NCBI RefSeq assembly: GCF_902829295.1
Contig: NZ_CADEPL010000020.1
Location: 62,001-126,000, forward strand
Reading direction: 5' to 3'
Length of the DNA stretch: 64,000 nt
Source: Vogesella oryzae
GTDB lineage: Bacteria > Pseudomonadota > Gammaproteobacteria > Burkholderiales > Chromobacteriaceae
A program made the translations under genes and the position numbers. Position 1 is the stretch's first letter. Every line of letters starts with the position of its first letter. A model generated the notes under the pieces. It ran no database searches and was not told the origin of the DNA. It was given only the letters and a program-made list of their open reading frames with translations. This document shows positions 36,879-46,362 of the stretch, piece by piece.

Positions 36879-37610
36879 CTACTCGGCCAGCGCATATAGG
36901 GTTGTTAGTAGTTCGCGGGTGGCCAGCGGCTGCTGCCCCAGCAATTCGTCCAGCAGCACGCGGGTCAGCAGACGGGCATCGCGACGGGTCTGTACCTGGC
37001 TCAGGTCACCGGCTGCCAGTGCCAGCAGGCTGGCGCCCGGCAGCACGCAGCCATGCGCCGATGGCCGCTCGATGGGCGCCACCCGTTGCGGCAGCTCGCC
37101 AAAGCGGCACAGGTAATATCCTTCTGGCACGACATCCTGCCCGCCGGCATCGGCGGCCAACATCGGGGCGTAACCCAGCAGCGAGAGCAGATCCAGCTCG
37201 AAGCGGCGCAGCACGTTGCCAAACTGCACATCGCCGGCCAGGGTACGCACGACCCGGTCGTACAGTTTGAACAGCTCCGGCGCCGGATCGTCACGCGGCG
37301 CCAGCCGCAGCAGCAATTCGTTCAGATAGAAGCCGCACACCAGCCGTTCGCCGGCAAACTGTGGCACGCCGCCACGCCAGTCGGCGACATGCAGGGTGCG
37401 CAATTCGCCCTTGCCGAACCACGATAGTTGCAAGGGCTGGAACGGCAGCAACAGCCCACGCAAATCGGAGCGCGGCCGGCGCGCGCCGCGCGCCACCAGG
37501 GTGAAGCGGCCGTGGTCCCGCGTCAGCACTTCCACCAGCAGACTGGTTTCCTTGTACGGCTGGGTGTGCAGAACGTAGGACGGCTGGCGGTCAACCTTGC
37601 CCGGCTGCAT
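36879..37610 (-). CDS. recO: DNA repair protein RecO
   Basis: Loads RecA through RecFOR and anneals single strands. 243 residues from ATG 37610: OB-fold N-terminus (SYVLHTQPYKETSLLVEVLTRDHGRF, ARGARRP) and helical C-terminal half with AGLYLNE-like GFYLNELLLRL, FELDLLSLLGYAP. There is no zinc-finger cysteine cluster. The start overlaps the end of the ABM gene by 20 bases. Confidence 0.93.
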   Translation of the reverse strand: MQPGKVDRQPSYVLHTQPYKETSLLVEVLTRDHGRFTLVARGARRPRSDLRGLLLPFQPLQLSWFGKGELRTLHVADWRGGVPQFAGERLVCGFYLNELLLRLAPRDDPAPELFKLYDRVVRTLAGDVQFGNVLRRFELDLLSLLGYAPMLAADAGGQDVVPEGYYLCRFGELPQRVAPIERPSAHGCVLPGASLLALAAGDLSQVQTRRDARLLTRVLLDELLGQQPLATRELLTTLYALAE

Positions 37611-37944
37611 CGCCCTGCTCCGGCCGCTGCCAGACCTTGGCCCGTTCCACTTTGGCAACCCGCAACGCCAGCTCGGCATACCAGCGGACAAAGCCCTGCT
37701 GCTGCGCCAGGCGGTGCTCGGCATCCGCCTTCCAGGCGGCAATCGCGTCTTCACTGGACCAGTAGGACACGGTGATGCCGAAGCCGTCGCCATCACGGGC
37801 ACTTTCGGCACCGAGGAAGCCCGGCTGCTCGCCAGCCAGCTGCACCATGCGCTCGGCCATGTCGCTGTAACCATCATCGCCGGCGGTACGTTGACTGCTG
37901 AAGATCACCGCCCAGTACGGCGGTTCGGGAGTGTTCGCAAACAT
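37591..37944 (-). CDS. Antibiotic-biosynthesis-monooxygenase-like (ABM) protein
   Basis: 117-residue ferredoxin-like alpha/beta barrel protein: WAVIFSSQRTAGDDGYSDMAERMVQLAGEQPGFLGAES and ITVSYWSSEDAIAAWKADAEHRLAQ are typical of ABM/YqjZ-like proteins of unknown substrate. The only Shine-Dalgarno-like element before ATG 37944 is the AAGG of an iterated motif copy (37945-37956). It sits between era and recO and overlaps recO. Confidence 0.85.
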   Translation of the reverse strand: MFANTPEPPYWAVIFSSQRTAGDDGYSDMAERMVQLAGEQPGFLGAESARDGDGFGITVSYWSSEDAIAAWKADAEHRLAQQQGFVRWYAELALRVAKVERAKVWQRPEQGDAAGQG

Positions 37945-37956
37945 GCGGCCAACCTT
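37945..37956 (-). repeat. Iterated motif copy serving as ribosome site
   Basis: AAGGTTGGCCGC directly abuts the ATG of the ABM gene, so its AAGG lies 8 bases upstream of the start. Confidence 0.7.
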
Positions 37957-37969
37957 GCTGAGGCGTGGG

Positions 37970-38860
37970 TCAGTTGATGCCGAAATCGCGCAGGAAGCGA
38001 ACGTCGTCTGCCCAGCCGGATTTCACCTTCACCCACACTTCCAGGAACACCTTGCAGTCGAACAGCTGTTCCATGTCAATGCGTGCCTCGGTAGAGATTT
38101 TCTTCAGCTTCTCGCCTCCGCGACCGATAACGATCGGCTTCTGCCCTTCCTTGTCCACCAGCACCGCGACATAAATGCGGAACATGTGGCCGTCCACTTC
38201 GAACGACTCCACTTCCACGTTCATCTCGTACGGCAGCTCTTCGCCCAGATAGCGGAACAGTTTCTCGCGCACGATTTCGGCAGCCAGGAAACGCTGGGTC
38301 TTGTCGGTGACCATGTCTTCCGGATACAGCGGCACCGATTCCGGCAGGTGCGGACGTACCTTGTCCAGCAACTCGCCCAGACGTTGGCCGTGCTTGGCGC
38401 TGACTACTTCGACTTCGGCAAACGGGAACTCGGCCCGGGCCTCTTCGATGAAGGCCGACAGCGCCAGCTTGTCCTTGGCCTTGTCCAGCTTGTTCAGCAC
38501 CAGAATCACCGGTGTCTTCTTGGGCAACAGTGCGATGACTTCGCGGTCGGCCGCCGACAGGCGCATGGCTTCCAGCACGAACAGCACGCAATCGACGTTG
38601 GCCAGCGAATCTTTCACGCTATTGTTCAGCGTCTCGTTCAGCGCGCCCTTGTGGTAGGTCTGAAAACCCGGGGTGTCCACAAAAATGAACTGCGCGTTCG
38701 GCTCGGTGTAGATGCCGTTGACGCGGTGGCGCGTGGTTTGCGCCTTCTTGGAGGTGATGCTGATCTTCTGGCCGATGAGATGGTTCATCAGCGTGGATTT
38801 GCCGACGTTGGGACGACCAACGATGGCGACAAAGCCGCAGCGGTACGGGGTGTCACTCAT
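37970..38860 (-). CDS. era: GTPase Era
   Basis: Essential GTPase for 16S rRNA processing and 30S assembly. 296 residues: G1 GRPNVGKST, G2 region TTRHRV, G3 DTPGF, G4 NKLD, G5 SAKHG, then a C-terminal KH domain with the RNA-binding IVIGRGGEKLKKI. ATG overlaps the rnc stop (ATGA). Confidence 0.98.
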   Translation of the reverse strand: MSDTPYRCGFVAIVGRPNVGKSTLMNHLIGQKISITSKKAQTTRHRVNGIYTEPNAQFIFVDTPGFQTYHKGALNETLNNSVKDSLANVDCVLFVLEAMRLSAADREVIALLPKKTPVILVLNKLDKAKDKLALSAFIEEARAEFPFAEVEVVSAKHGQRLGELLDKVRPHLPESVPLYPEDMVTDKTQRFLAAEIVREKLFRYLGEELPYEMNVEVESFEVDGHMFRIYVAVLVDKEGQKPIVIGRGGEKLKKISTEARIDMEQLFDCKVFLEVWVKVKSGWADDVRFLRDFGIN

Positions 38861-39570
38861 GATGTTTTTTTCTTGCCAGCGGCAAAATGTTGTTCCAGCA
38901 ACAGCAGCGCAGCTTCCGCGGCCTGTTGCTCGGCACCGCGACGGCTGCTGCCCTCACCGGTTGTAATGATCGCCAGCTCGCCCAGGTCACACTGCACGCG
39001 GAACGACTGCTCATGTGCTTCGCCGTTCTGCGCCAGGATGGTGTAACGCGGCAGCGCCAGACGGCGTGCCTGCAATGCCTCCTGCAGGCGGGTCTTGGCA
39101 TCCTTGGCATGACGGGGCGGGTCAATGGCACTGATACGGCCCTGATACAAGCGCCGTACTACCTGTTCCGCGGCCTGGAAATCGCGATCGAAGCTGATGG
39201 CGGCAAAGGTTGCCTCGACGGCATCAGCCAGGATGGACGGCCGGTTAAAGCCGCCGCTTTTCAGTTCGCCCTCGCCCAGATACAGGTAATCGCCAAGTTT
39301 CAGCTCCTGGGCGATTTCGGCCAGAGTGTTCTGGTTAACCAGGTTGGCGCGCAAGCGCGACAGCTCGCCTTCGCTCAGTTTCGGAAACTGGTCGAACAAC
39401 ATCCGCGCCACGGTGTAATTGAGGATGCTGTCGCCGATGAATTCGAAGCGTTCGTTGTTGGGCGTACCAAAACTGCGATGGGTCAGCGCCTGCTTCAGTA
39501 AATCCGGCTTCTCAAAAAAATAATCCAGCGCCGTACCAAGGCGCCGGAATCGATTGTCTTGTTGGTTCAC
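38857..39570 (-). CDS. rnc: Ribonuclease III
   Basis: Double-strand-specific endoribonuclease. 237 residues: catalytic signature NERFEFIGDSILNYTVA, second acidic cluster ILADAVEATFAAI, and a C-terminal dsRNA-binding domain (DAKTRLQEALQARRLALPRYTI, GEGSSRRGAEQQAAEAALLLL). It overlaps era by four bases. Confidence 0.98.
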   Translation of the reverse strand: MNQQDNRFRRLGTALDYFFEKPDLLKQALTHRSFGTPNNERFEFIGDSILNYTVARMLFDQFPKLSEGELSRLRANLVNQNTLAEIAQELKLGDYLYLGEGELKSGGFNRPSILADAVEATFAAISFDRDFQAAEQVVRRLYQGRISAIDPPRHAKDAKTRLQEALQARRLALPRYTILAQNGEAHEQSFRVQCDLGELAIITTGEGSSRRGAEQQAAEAALLLLEQHFAAGKKKTS

Positions 39571-39573
39571 GAT

Positions 39574-39951
39574 TTATTTTGCTTGATCCTGCAGCACGGG
39601 AATGCTGCCGGCCTGATATTCGAAATGGAACACCAGTTTGATGTCCTTCATGATCGGAACTTCGGTGTTGTAGCTAATGCCGACACCCAGTTTGCCACCG
39701 GAGCTGATCACTAGCAGGTCTTCTTTCTTTACGGAGTTAAAGTCCTGCACAATGTCATTGTTCTCGAAGCTGCGGCGTACCTCGTGATCGGTCTGTTCCT
39801 GATCCACCGCGATTTCATTAATCGTGCGCTTGATGGCGTTGTACTCGGTGTACACCGGCACCACTTTCAGCACCAGAAACACCACCACAGCCGCCAGCAT
39901 GGCAAAAGCCAATACCACCAGGAACGAAAAACCACCCTGCGAACGCTTCAT
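39574..39951 (-). CDS. DUF4845 membrane-anchored protein
   Basis: 125 residues, one N-terminal helix (MKRSQGGFSFLVVLAFAMLAAVVVFLVLKVVP, pilin-like start) and a small periplasmic domain. The lepB-DUF4845-rnc-era order is conserved in beta- and gammaproteobacteria. Function unknown. Confidence 0.9.
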   Translation of the reverse strand: MKRSQGGFSFLVVLAFAMLAAVVVFLVLKVVPVYTEYNAIKRTINEIAVDQEQTDHEVRRSFENNDIVQDFNSVKKEDLLVISSGGKLGVGISYNTEVPIMKDIKLVFHFEYQAGSIPVLQDQAK

Positions 39952-39971
39952 CTCCAGCCCTTTCAGATTGC

Positions 39972-40934
39972 TCAGTGGATGCGGGTGCCGATACGCGAGA
40001 AATCACCGAAGTTCATCCAGATCAGGAAGGCTTTACCCACCAGCAGGCGATCCTCGACAAAACCCCAGTAACGGCTGTCTTCGCTGTTATCGCGATTGTC
40101 ACCCATCATGAAATACTGTCCCTGCGGTACTTTGCAAGTAAAACCGTCTTCGCGGTACTCGCAATTTTCACGACCGGCAAACAGGCGGACACCGTTAGGA
40201 ATGTAAACCGGCGTTTCTGGCATCACCAGAGTATGGAAAGTCTTGCCGTTGATGGTTTCCTGGAACTGCTGCGTACGCACCAGCATCAGGCCTTTTTCCA
40301 GATATTCCAGATCGCCAGCCGAAACATGCTCTACCGGCTTGCCGTTAATGGTCAGCTGCTTGTTGCGATAGTCCACTACATCGCCCGGTGTGCCGATAAC
40401 GCGCTTGATGAAATTGATCTTTTCATCTTCGGGGTAGTTGAACACCACCACATCGCCACGCTCTACCTTGCCCACCGGCACCACCACCTGGTTTGTCACC
40501 GGTAGTCGCAAACCGTAGTCGAACTTGTTCACCAGGATGAAATCTCCGACAACAAGGCCCGGCCGCATGGAGCTGGACGGAATCTGGAACGGTTCGGCCA
40601 CGAATGAGCGCAGCAGGAAGACCACGGCAATGATGGGAAAGAACCCGCGCGGGAAGTCGATATAGTGCGGCGCGCGTTCGCCCGGCGGACGTTTTTTTGC
40701 CAGCAGCCACTTGTCCAGCGCCCAGATGATGCCGGTCACCAGTACGATGATCAGCATTACCGAGCCAAAGCTCATATAGCCGGACAGCAAGCCGAAGGCG
40801 CCACCCAGCAGCGCCAGATAACCCCACTCTACCGAGGAGGATGGCGAACCATCCTCATTTTTGGCCGAAAACAGGATCAGCAGCAGGCCGACCACGGCCA
40901 GCACTACCCATACCCACACCAGGTTCGTCCCCAT
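39972..40934 (-). CDS. lepB: Signal peptidase I
   Basis: Cleaves Sec and Tat signal peptides at the outer face of the inner membrane. 320 residues with N-terminal membrane helices, catalytic Ser in IPSSSMRPGLVVGD, catalytic Lys in FIKRVIGTPGD, and the conserved MMGDNRDNSEDSRYWG. The ATG overlaps the lepA stop by one base (TAATG). Confidence 0.97.
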   Translation of the reverse strand: MGTNLVWVWVVLAVVGLLLILFSAKNEDGSPSSSVEWGYLALLGGAFGLLSGYMSFGSVMLIIVLVTGIIWALDKWLLAKKRPPGERAPHYIDFPRGFFPIIAVVFLLRSFVAEPFQIPSSSMRPGLVVGDFILVNKFDYGLRLPVTNQVVVPVGKVERGDVVVFNYPEDEKINFIKRVIGTPGDVVDYRNKQLTINGKPVEHVSAGDLEYLEKGLMLVRTQQFQETINGKTFHTLVMPETPVYIPNGVRLFAGRENCEYREDGFTCKVPQGQYFMMGDNRDNSEDSRYWGFVEDRLLVGKAFLIWMNFGDFSRIGTRIH

Positions 40935-42727
40935 TACTTGTCCCCAACTTGCAGAATGGCCAGGAAGGCCTCCTGCGGGATTTCAACGTTACCTACCTGC
41001 TTCATGCGCTTCTTACCGGCCTTCTGCTTTTCCAGCAGTTTCTTCTTACGGGTAATGTCACCACCGTAACACTTGGCCAGTACGTTTTTACGTAGTGCTT
41101 TGACTGTTTCGCGGGCGATGATATGACCGCCGATGGCGGCCTGCACCGCGATGTCGAACATCTGACGCGGAATCAGCTCGCGCATCTTGGACACCAATTC
41201 GCGACCACGATACACGCTGCTGGCACGGTGCACGATCAGGCTCAGAGCATCCACTTTTTCGCCGTTAACCAGCACATCCAGCTTCACCAGATCGGCGGAC
41301 TGGAACTCCTTGAACTCGTAGTCCAGCGAGGCATAGCCGCGACTGGTGGACTTGAGCTTGTCAAAGAAGTCCATCACCACTTCGTTCATCGGCAGGTCGT
41401 ACTTCAGCATCACCTGACGCCCCATGTACTGCATATTTCGCTGCACGCCACGCTTGTTGTTACACAGCGTCATCACCGAGCCCACGTAGTCTTGCGGCAC
41501 CAGAATGGTGGCAGTGATAATCGGTTCGCGCAGTTCGTCGTACTTGCCAGCTTCCGGCATGCGCGACGGGTTGGACACTACCTCGACGACACCGTCCTTC
41601 ATCACCACTTCGTAGTTCACCGTCGGCGCGGTGGTGATCAGGTCCATGTCGAATTCGCGCTCCAGGCGCTCCTGCACAATCTCCAGATGCAGCAGGCCGA
41701 GGAAGCCACAACGGAAACCGAAGCCCAGCGCCTGCGACACTTCCGGCTCGAACTTCAGCGAGGCATCGTTCAGCTGCAGCTTTTCCAGTGCATCGCGCAG
41801 GGCTTCGTAATCGTGACTTTCCACCGGATACAGACCGGCAAATACCTGCGACTGGACTTCCTTGAAACCAGGTAGTGCCTCGCTGGCCGGTTTGGCGGCC
41901 AGGGTGATGGTATCGCCCACCTTGGCAGACTTCAGTTCTTTGATACCGGCGATAACAAAGCCCACTTCACCCGCGCTCAGCACTTCACGCTGTACCGATT
42001 TCGGGGTGAATACGCCCACCTGCTCGCACAGATGCTCGGCCTGGGTCGCCATGAACTTGATCTTGTCCTTGGGCTTGAGCTGGCCATCGATTACGCGCAC
42101 CAGCATCACCACGCCGACGTAGTTGTCGAACCAGGAGTCGATGATCAGCGCCTTCAGCGGTGCATCCGGATTGCCTTCCGGCGGCGGAATCTTGGTAACC
42201 ACGGTTTCCAGGATGTCCTCGATACCGATACCGGACTTGGCCGAGGCTCGCACGGCATCGATAGCCTCGATACCGATGATGTCCTCGATCTCCTGGCTGA
42301 CACGTTCCGGATCGGCGGCCGGCAGGTCGATCTTGTTCAGCACCGGTACCACCTCGACACCTAGCTCGATGGCGGTGTAGCAGTTGGCCACGGTTTGCGC
42401 TTCAACACCTTGGGAGGCATCGACAACCAGCAGCGCGCCTTCACAGGCGGACAGCGAGCGCGATACTTCGTAGGAAAAGTCGACGTGACCCGGGGTATCG
42501 ATCAGGTTCAGGTTGTAGACCTGACCATCGCGCGCCTTGTATTGCAGCGCGGCAGTTTGTGCCTTGATGGTGATACCGCGCTCTTTCTCGATATCCATCG
42601 AGTCGAGTACCTGGGCACTCATTTCACGCAGTTCCAGACCGCCACAAAACTGGATGAAGCGGTCGGCCAATGTCGATTTGCCGTGGTCAATATGGGCAAT
42701 AATCGAGAAATTACGGATATGTTTCAT
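40934..42727 (-). CDS. lepA: Elongation factor 4 (LepA)
   Basis: Ribosome-associated GTPase affecting translation under stress and 30S biogenesis. 597 residues: [14 protein letters not shown]-loop, [10 protein letters not shown] switch [26 protein letters not shown]-like domains and the unique LepA C-terminal domain ([22 protein letters not shown]). ATG 42727 begins [14 protein letters not shown]; the further upstream frame is within the terminator region. First gene of its operon. Confidence 0.98.
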   Translation of the reverse strand: MKHIRNFSIIAHIDHGKSTLADRFIQFCGGLELREMSAQVLDSMDIEKERGITIKAQTAALQYKARDGQVYNLNLIDTPGHVDFSYEVSRSLSACEGALLVVDASQGVEAQTVANCYTAIELGVEVVPVLNKIDLPAADPERVSQEIEDIIGIEAIDAVRASAKSGIGIEDILETVVTKIPPPEGNPDAPLKALIIDSWFDNYVGVVMLVRVIDGQLKPKDKIKFMATQAEHLCEQVGVFTPKSVQREVLSAGEVGFVIAGIKELKSAKVGDTITLAAKPASEALPGFKEVQSQVFAGLYPVESHDYEALRDALEKLQLNDASLKFEPEVSQALGFGFRCGFLGLLHLEIVQERLEREFDMDLITTAPTVNYEVVMKDGVVEVVSNPSRMPEAGKYDELREPIITATILVPQDYVGSVMTLCNNKRGVQRNMQYMGRQVMLKYDLPMNEVVMDFFDKLKSTSRGYASLDYEFKEFQSADLVKLDVLVNGEKVDALSLIVHRASSVYRGRELVSKMRELIPRQMFDIAVQAAIGGHIIARETVKALRKNVLAKCYGGDITRKKKLLEKQKAGKKRMKQVGNVEIPQEAFLAILQVGDK

Positions 42728-42735
42728 CTGAATCC

Positions 42736-42768
42736 AGCAAAAATTAAGGGCACACAAAGTGCCCTTTT
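42736..42768 (-). terminator. Terminator between the sigma-E operon and lepA
   Basis: AAGGGCAC pairs with GTGCCCTT around a 5-base loop; on the minus strand it is followed by AATTTTTG. It lies 19 bp upstream of the lepA ATG and would limit read-through from the rpoE operon. Confidence 0.75.
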
Positions 42769-42784
42769 AACACTGGCGCGGATT

Positions 42785-43048
42785 TTAGCTGATTTCGCTG
42801 CCCTGTGCAGCCGGGCGTTGCTCCAGATGTGCGGCCAACCTTGCTTCATCCAGATGCCAGTGGCAAATTTCCAGCTCGCCATCCATCAGTACCGGCACCA
42901 GTTCGTTGAAACGCTCTTCCAGCACCGGGTCGGCATCGACATCCACCACATCAATGGCAAAGCCGTAGTGCTGCTGCCACGGCCGCAGCTGCGCCAGCAT
43001 GTCGTGGCACAGGCTGCAGTACTCGCGAAAATACAGTGTCAATTGCAT
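42785..43048 (-). CDS. Glutaredoxin-like DUF836 protein
   Basis: 87-residue thioredoxin-fold protein with a CSLC active-site-like pair (YFREYCSLCHDM) and the cis-proline segment LVPVLMDGE. Typical of the glutaredoxin family (DUF836) proteins found after degP-like genes. It overlaps the degP stop region by one base. Contains a motif copy at 42831-42842. Confidence 0.9.
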   Translation of the reverse strand: MQLTLYFREYCSLCHDMLAQLRPWQQHYGFAIDVVDVDADPVLEERFNELVPVLMDGELEICHWHLDEARLAAHLEQRPAAQGSEIS

Positions 43049-44472
43049 CAGGGCTTTACCTTCTCCGGCTTCACGGCAACAAACAGCGAATCCCCCTGCC
43101 GCAGCACCTGCAACGCCAGGCTGCCACCAGCAGGCACCGCATTGATTGCCTGCTGTAGCTGGCGAATGCTGGTCAGCTCTTCACCTGAAACACCGACGAT
43201 AACATCCCCCGCCTGCAAGCCGGCATCCGCCGCCGGACCCTGCACCCCCCGCACCAGCAGGCCAAATTTCACACCCAGCTTCTGCAGCTGTGCGGCAGCC
43301 AGTGGCTGCACCGTCAAGCCGGTCTGATTGGTCATCGACGCCTCGGCCGAAGGCCCCTGATTTCCGTGATAGGCACGATCAGCGGTACGCGGATCCTCAC
43401 TCTGCAACTCCGAGGTCACCACACTCGTGCGCAGCGACTTGCGGTTACGCCAGACTTCCAGCTCCACCTTGCTGCCCGGGCGGATGCCGCTAAGCAGCCG
43501 CGGCAAGTCATCACCGCTGTCCAGCGGCTTGCCATTCATCGACAACACCACATCACCAGACTTGAGCCCGGCCTTATCTGCCGGACCGCCTTTTTCGACA
43601 CTACTGATCAGTACACCCTTGGCATCAGCCAGACCGAACGATGCAGCCAACTCCTTGCTCATCGGCTGAATCGCCACGCCGATACGACTGCGGCTGACCT
43701 TGCCCTCCCGCTTCAACTCGTCGGCAACCGTCATGGCCACATCGATGGGAATCGAGAAAGAGATACCCATGAAACCACCGGAACGGCTGTAAATCTGCGA
43801 GTTGATCCCGACTACCTCGCCCTTCAGATTGAACAGCGGGCCGCCCGAGTTACCCGGATTCACTGCCGCATCGGTCTGGATGAACGGCACGTAGCTCTCG
43901 TCCGGCAGGTGACGCCCTTTGGCGGAAACGATACCGGCGGTAACACTGTTCTCGAAACCGAACGGCGAGCCGATAGCCAGCACCCACTCGCCGACTTTCA
44001 GCGCCTCCGACTTGCCGACTTTGACAAAGGGCAGCCCCTTGGCATCGATTTTCAGCAACGCCACATCGGTACGCGCATCGGAGCCCACCACCTTGGCCTT
44101 GAACTCCCGGCGGTCCCCCAGGGTAACGATCATCTCGTCAGCGTCGGCAATCACATGCGCATTGGTCAGCACATAACCGTCCGCCGACAGGATGAAGCCC
44201 GACCCCATGCCACCCGTGCGGTACTCTCGCAGCTGCGGCGGGGCAAACTGGCGGAAAAACTCGGAGAACGGATCGTTTTCCATGCCCTGCGGCAGCTCGC
44301 GCACCATCTGCCGTACCGTACCGACCGTACGGATATTCACCACCGCCTTACCCTGGTCCTCGACCAGCTGGGTGAAGTCCGGCAGCACCGTTACCGGTGC
44401 GGCGTGAATCACAGGACTGGCAATCAAGCCGGCCATCAGCATAGAGGCGGCAATCAGCTTCTTGAGCGGCAT
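43048..44472 (-). CDS. degP: Periplasmic serine protease DegP/MucD
   Basis: HtrA-family protease/chaperone of the envelope stress response. 474 residues: signal peptide to about 24; catalytic triad His in LTNAHVI, Asp in DARTDVALLKI, Ser in NPGNSGGPLFN; two PDZ domains (about 260-350 and 385-470). It lies in the sigma-E operon after rseC and overlaps it by 19 bases, the mucD position of Pseudomonas-type operons. Confidence 0.96.
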   Translation of the reverse strand: MPLKKLIAASMLMAGLIASPVIHAAPVTVLPDFTQLVEDQGKAVVNIRTVGTVRQMVRELPQGMENDPFSEFFRQFAPPQLREYRTGGMGSGFILSADGYVLTNAHVIADADEMIVTLGDRREFKAKVVGSDARTDVALLKIDAKGLPFVKVGKSEALKVGEWVLAIGSPFGFENSVTAGIVSAKGRHLPDESYVPFIQTDAAVNPGNSGGPLFNLKGEVVGINSQIYSRSGGFMGISFSIPIDVAMTVADELKREGKVSRSRIGVAIQPMSKELAASFGLADAKGVLISSVEKGGPADKAGLKSGDVVLSMNGKPLDSGDDLPRLLSGIRPGSKVELEVWRNRKSLRTSVVTSELQSEDPRTADRAYHGNQGPSAEASMTNQTGLTVQPLAAAQLQKLGVKFGLLVRGVQGPAADAGLQAGDVIVGVSGEELTSIRQLQQAINAVPAGGSLALQVLRQGDSLFVAVKPEKVKP

Positions 44473-44927
44473 GTTCTGACAAACTCCACGGAAAGTTGAG
44501 AAGAAGAGGCACGACTGGCGATATGCGGCTGAAATCGCACATCGCCGGCAAGGCGACGGCTGTAGCCACGCACCAGCAACAAGGAAAACAGCAAGGCAAA
44601 CAACCCGCCGGCCACTGCGGCCAACTCGCCGGCAGCGGAGGCCAGCATGGCTCCCAGCAACAAGGCAGATACCGGCACGGCATACAGCAAGCCGGCACTA
44701 CGCAGCATGCCGGATTCCGGCACCGCGATTTTGACCTGTTCGCCTGCATTCACCCCCAGCGGATCCAGCACCCGGAACTGCGGCTGGCGCAGGCTGAACA
44801 TCCGTGCCAGCTGCAACGAGCGACAGCCGGAAACCGGATCACATTGCCCGCAGGGAGAATGCGGGCGGGGCTCCACCCAGGCAAAACCGGGCTCCACCCG
44901 CAATACCCGCGCTTCGGTTTCGATCAT
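44454..44927 (-). CDS. rseC: RseC/MucC membrane protein
   Basis: 157 residues, cytoplasmic N-terminus with a cysteine cluster (SPCGQCDPVSGC) and two membrane helices near 80-125; positive modulator of sigma-E or SoxR-reducing system component. Typical GVNAGEQVKIAVPE segment. Within the rpoE operon, one base from mucB. Confidence 0.9.
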   Translation of the reverse strand: MIETEARVLRVEPGFAWVEPRPHSPCGQCDPVSGCRSLQLARMFSLRQPQFRVLDPLGVNAGEQVKIAVPESGMLRSAGLLYAVPVSALLLGAMLASAAGELAAVAGGLFALLFSLLLVRGYSRRLAGDVRFQPHIASRASSSQLSVEFVRTCRSRS

Positions 44928-44928
44928 A

Positions 44929-45870
44929 TTACTTCGGGACGAGACGAATATTTTTCAGGACGGACTGCAGACCCGCTTCCGGCATATCCCCCACCACCGT
45001 CAGCAATTGCTCACCAGCCCGGCGGGATGCCACCCCAATACCGTTGGGCGCGATAACCACCGGATGTGCAGGCACTTCGGCATCCGAGGTTTCGACAAAC
45101 AGCGACAGCTTGGCAAAACCGTCCGAGTATACATAGTGCTGCACCGCCTGCTCGTGGCCCGGCAGCGGCCGGCTCATGTAGCGAAGCAGCCGGAAACCAG
45201 CGGGGATACCCTTCACTTCCAGCGGCGGTTGCGCACTTTTCACCACTGCCGCCGTCCCCAGCGACAGTGACTGCTTGTAACGCGGCCGCAGCTTCGATCT
45301 GTCATGCTCCGGTCCGAGGGTCAACTCGGTAAAAGCAAACTGCTCGATCACCTCGCCGCGCACGCCACCGGTTACCACCTTCAGCGGCAATGCCGTGACC
45401 GGGTCGATACACAAACGCTGGCTGTAACGGGAATTGACCTCGCGCGGCTTGAGCAGCAACCACTGGCAGTCGCGCTCGGCCACGCGATCCATACCGCCAC
45501 GGCTCAGGTTGTACGCCACCGCGAGATCCGCTGGCGCATCCGGCAACACGGCCGGGAACATTTTTACCGCACCCAGCTTGGCCGCGCTCAGCGAGCGGGC
45601 ATCCGGCGCATAGCAGGTAAGCTCGCTACCCTGGCGCACGATTTCGCGCGGCAACCCGTCCAGCGACTCGCGCCGTTCGCGCAGCAAGCCATCTTCACTG
45701 CTGCGGTAAATACGGAAGGTTTCCAGCTCGCCGCCCAACGGGTGGGAATAGATGGCACTGAAAGGAAAAGACTGGCCAGCAACCGCCGCTCGACGCAACA
45801 ACGACCAGTCATCTTCGGCATGGGCAACCAGCGGCAGAGAAATCAGGACACAGACGGCCAGCCGACGCAT
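44929..45870 (-). CDS. mucB: Sigma-E regulatory protein MucB/RseB
   Basis: Periplasmic sensor of mislocalised lipoproteins/LPS that shields the anti-sigma factor from proteolysis. 313 residues, signal peptide MRRLAVCVLISLPLVAHA, LolA-like N-domain (FSAIYSHPLGGELETFRIYR) and C-domain. ATG 45870 overlaps the mucA stop (TGATG); the longer frame uses TTG three bases earlier. Confidence 0.94.
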   Translation of the reverse strand: MRRLAVCVLISLPLVAHAEDDWSLLRRAAVAGQSFPFSAIYSHPLGGELETFRIYRSSEDGLLRERRESLDGLPREIVRQGSELTCYAPDARSLSAAKLGAVKMFPAVLPDAPADLAVAYNLSRGGMDRVAERDCQWLLLKPREVNSRYSQRLCIDPVTALPLKVVTGGVRGEVIEQFAFTELTLGPEHDRSKLRPRYKQSLSLGTAAVVKSAQPPLEVKGIPAGFRLLRYMSRPLPGHEQAVQHYVYSDGFAKLSLFVETSDAEVPAHPVVIAPNGIGVASRRAGEQLLTVVGDMPEAGLQSVLKNIRLVPK

Positions 45871-46358
45871 CAACGCACCCCCTGGGCAACTGGCTGGCTG
45901 AGGCCAACTCGCGTCAAACCGTCACCGACGGCACCATCCTGATGCGCATCCAGATACAACTGGCTACCATCCGCCACTTGCTGCAACTGGGCAGACGGCG
46001 CCGGCACCACCTGGGCAACCAGACCGGCATCTGCCGGCTGGCTCTGCCAGCTGTACCAACCCACCACGCCCGCCAGCGCCACCGAAGCCGCCACCGCAAA
46101 GCGGGCCGCCGGACGGCTGACCCGACGCTGCAACGAACGCGGCGCCAGCACGGTCGGCTCGGTTGCCAGCGTGCTGCTTACCTCGCTGCGCACATCCACC
46201 GACAGCAGCGAGGCACCGCGCAGGGCATCACCAATCAGGTGAAACTCCTGCCACGCCGACTGCAACTCGGCATCGCCGGCCAGGCGCTTGATGAGCGGCT
46301 CGGCATCCTTGTCGGCCAGTTCACCATCCATCAGGGCGGAAAGGTTTTCTTTCATCAT
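45870..46358 (-). CDS. mucA: Anti-sigma-E factor MucA/RseA
   Basis: 162-residue single-span anti-sigma factor. Cytoplasmic RseA-type N-domain (ENLSALMDGELADKDAEPLIKRL, WQEFHLIGDALRG), one membrane helix at about 90-110 (AVAASVALAGVVGWYS), and a periplasmic tail bound by MucB. Two adjacent ATGs (46358, 46355) follow GAGAAG; either may be used. Confidence 0.93.
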   Translation of the reverse strand: MMKENLSALMDGELADKDAEPLIKRLAGDAELQSAWQEFHLIGDALRGASLLSVDVRSEVSSTLATEPTVLAPRSLQRRVSRPAARFAVAASVALAGVVGWYSWQSQPADAGLVAQVVPAPSAQLQQVADGSQLYLDAHQDGAVGDGLTRVGLSQPVAQGVR

Positions 46359-46362
46359 CTTC

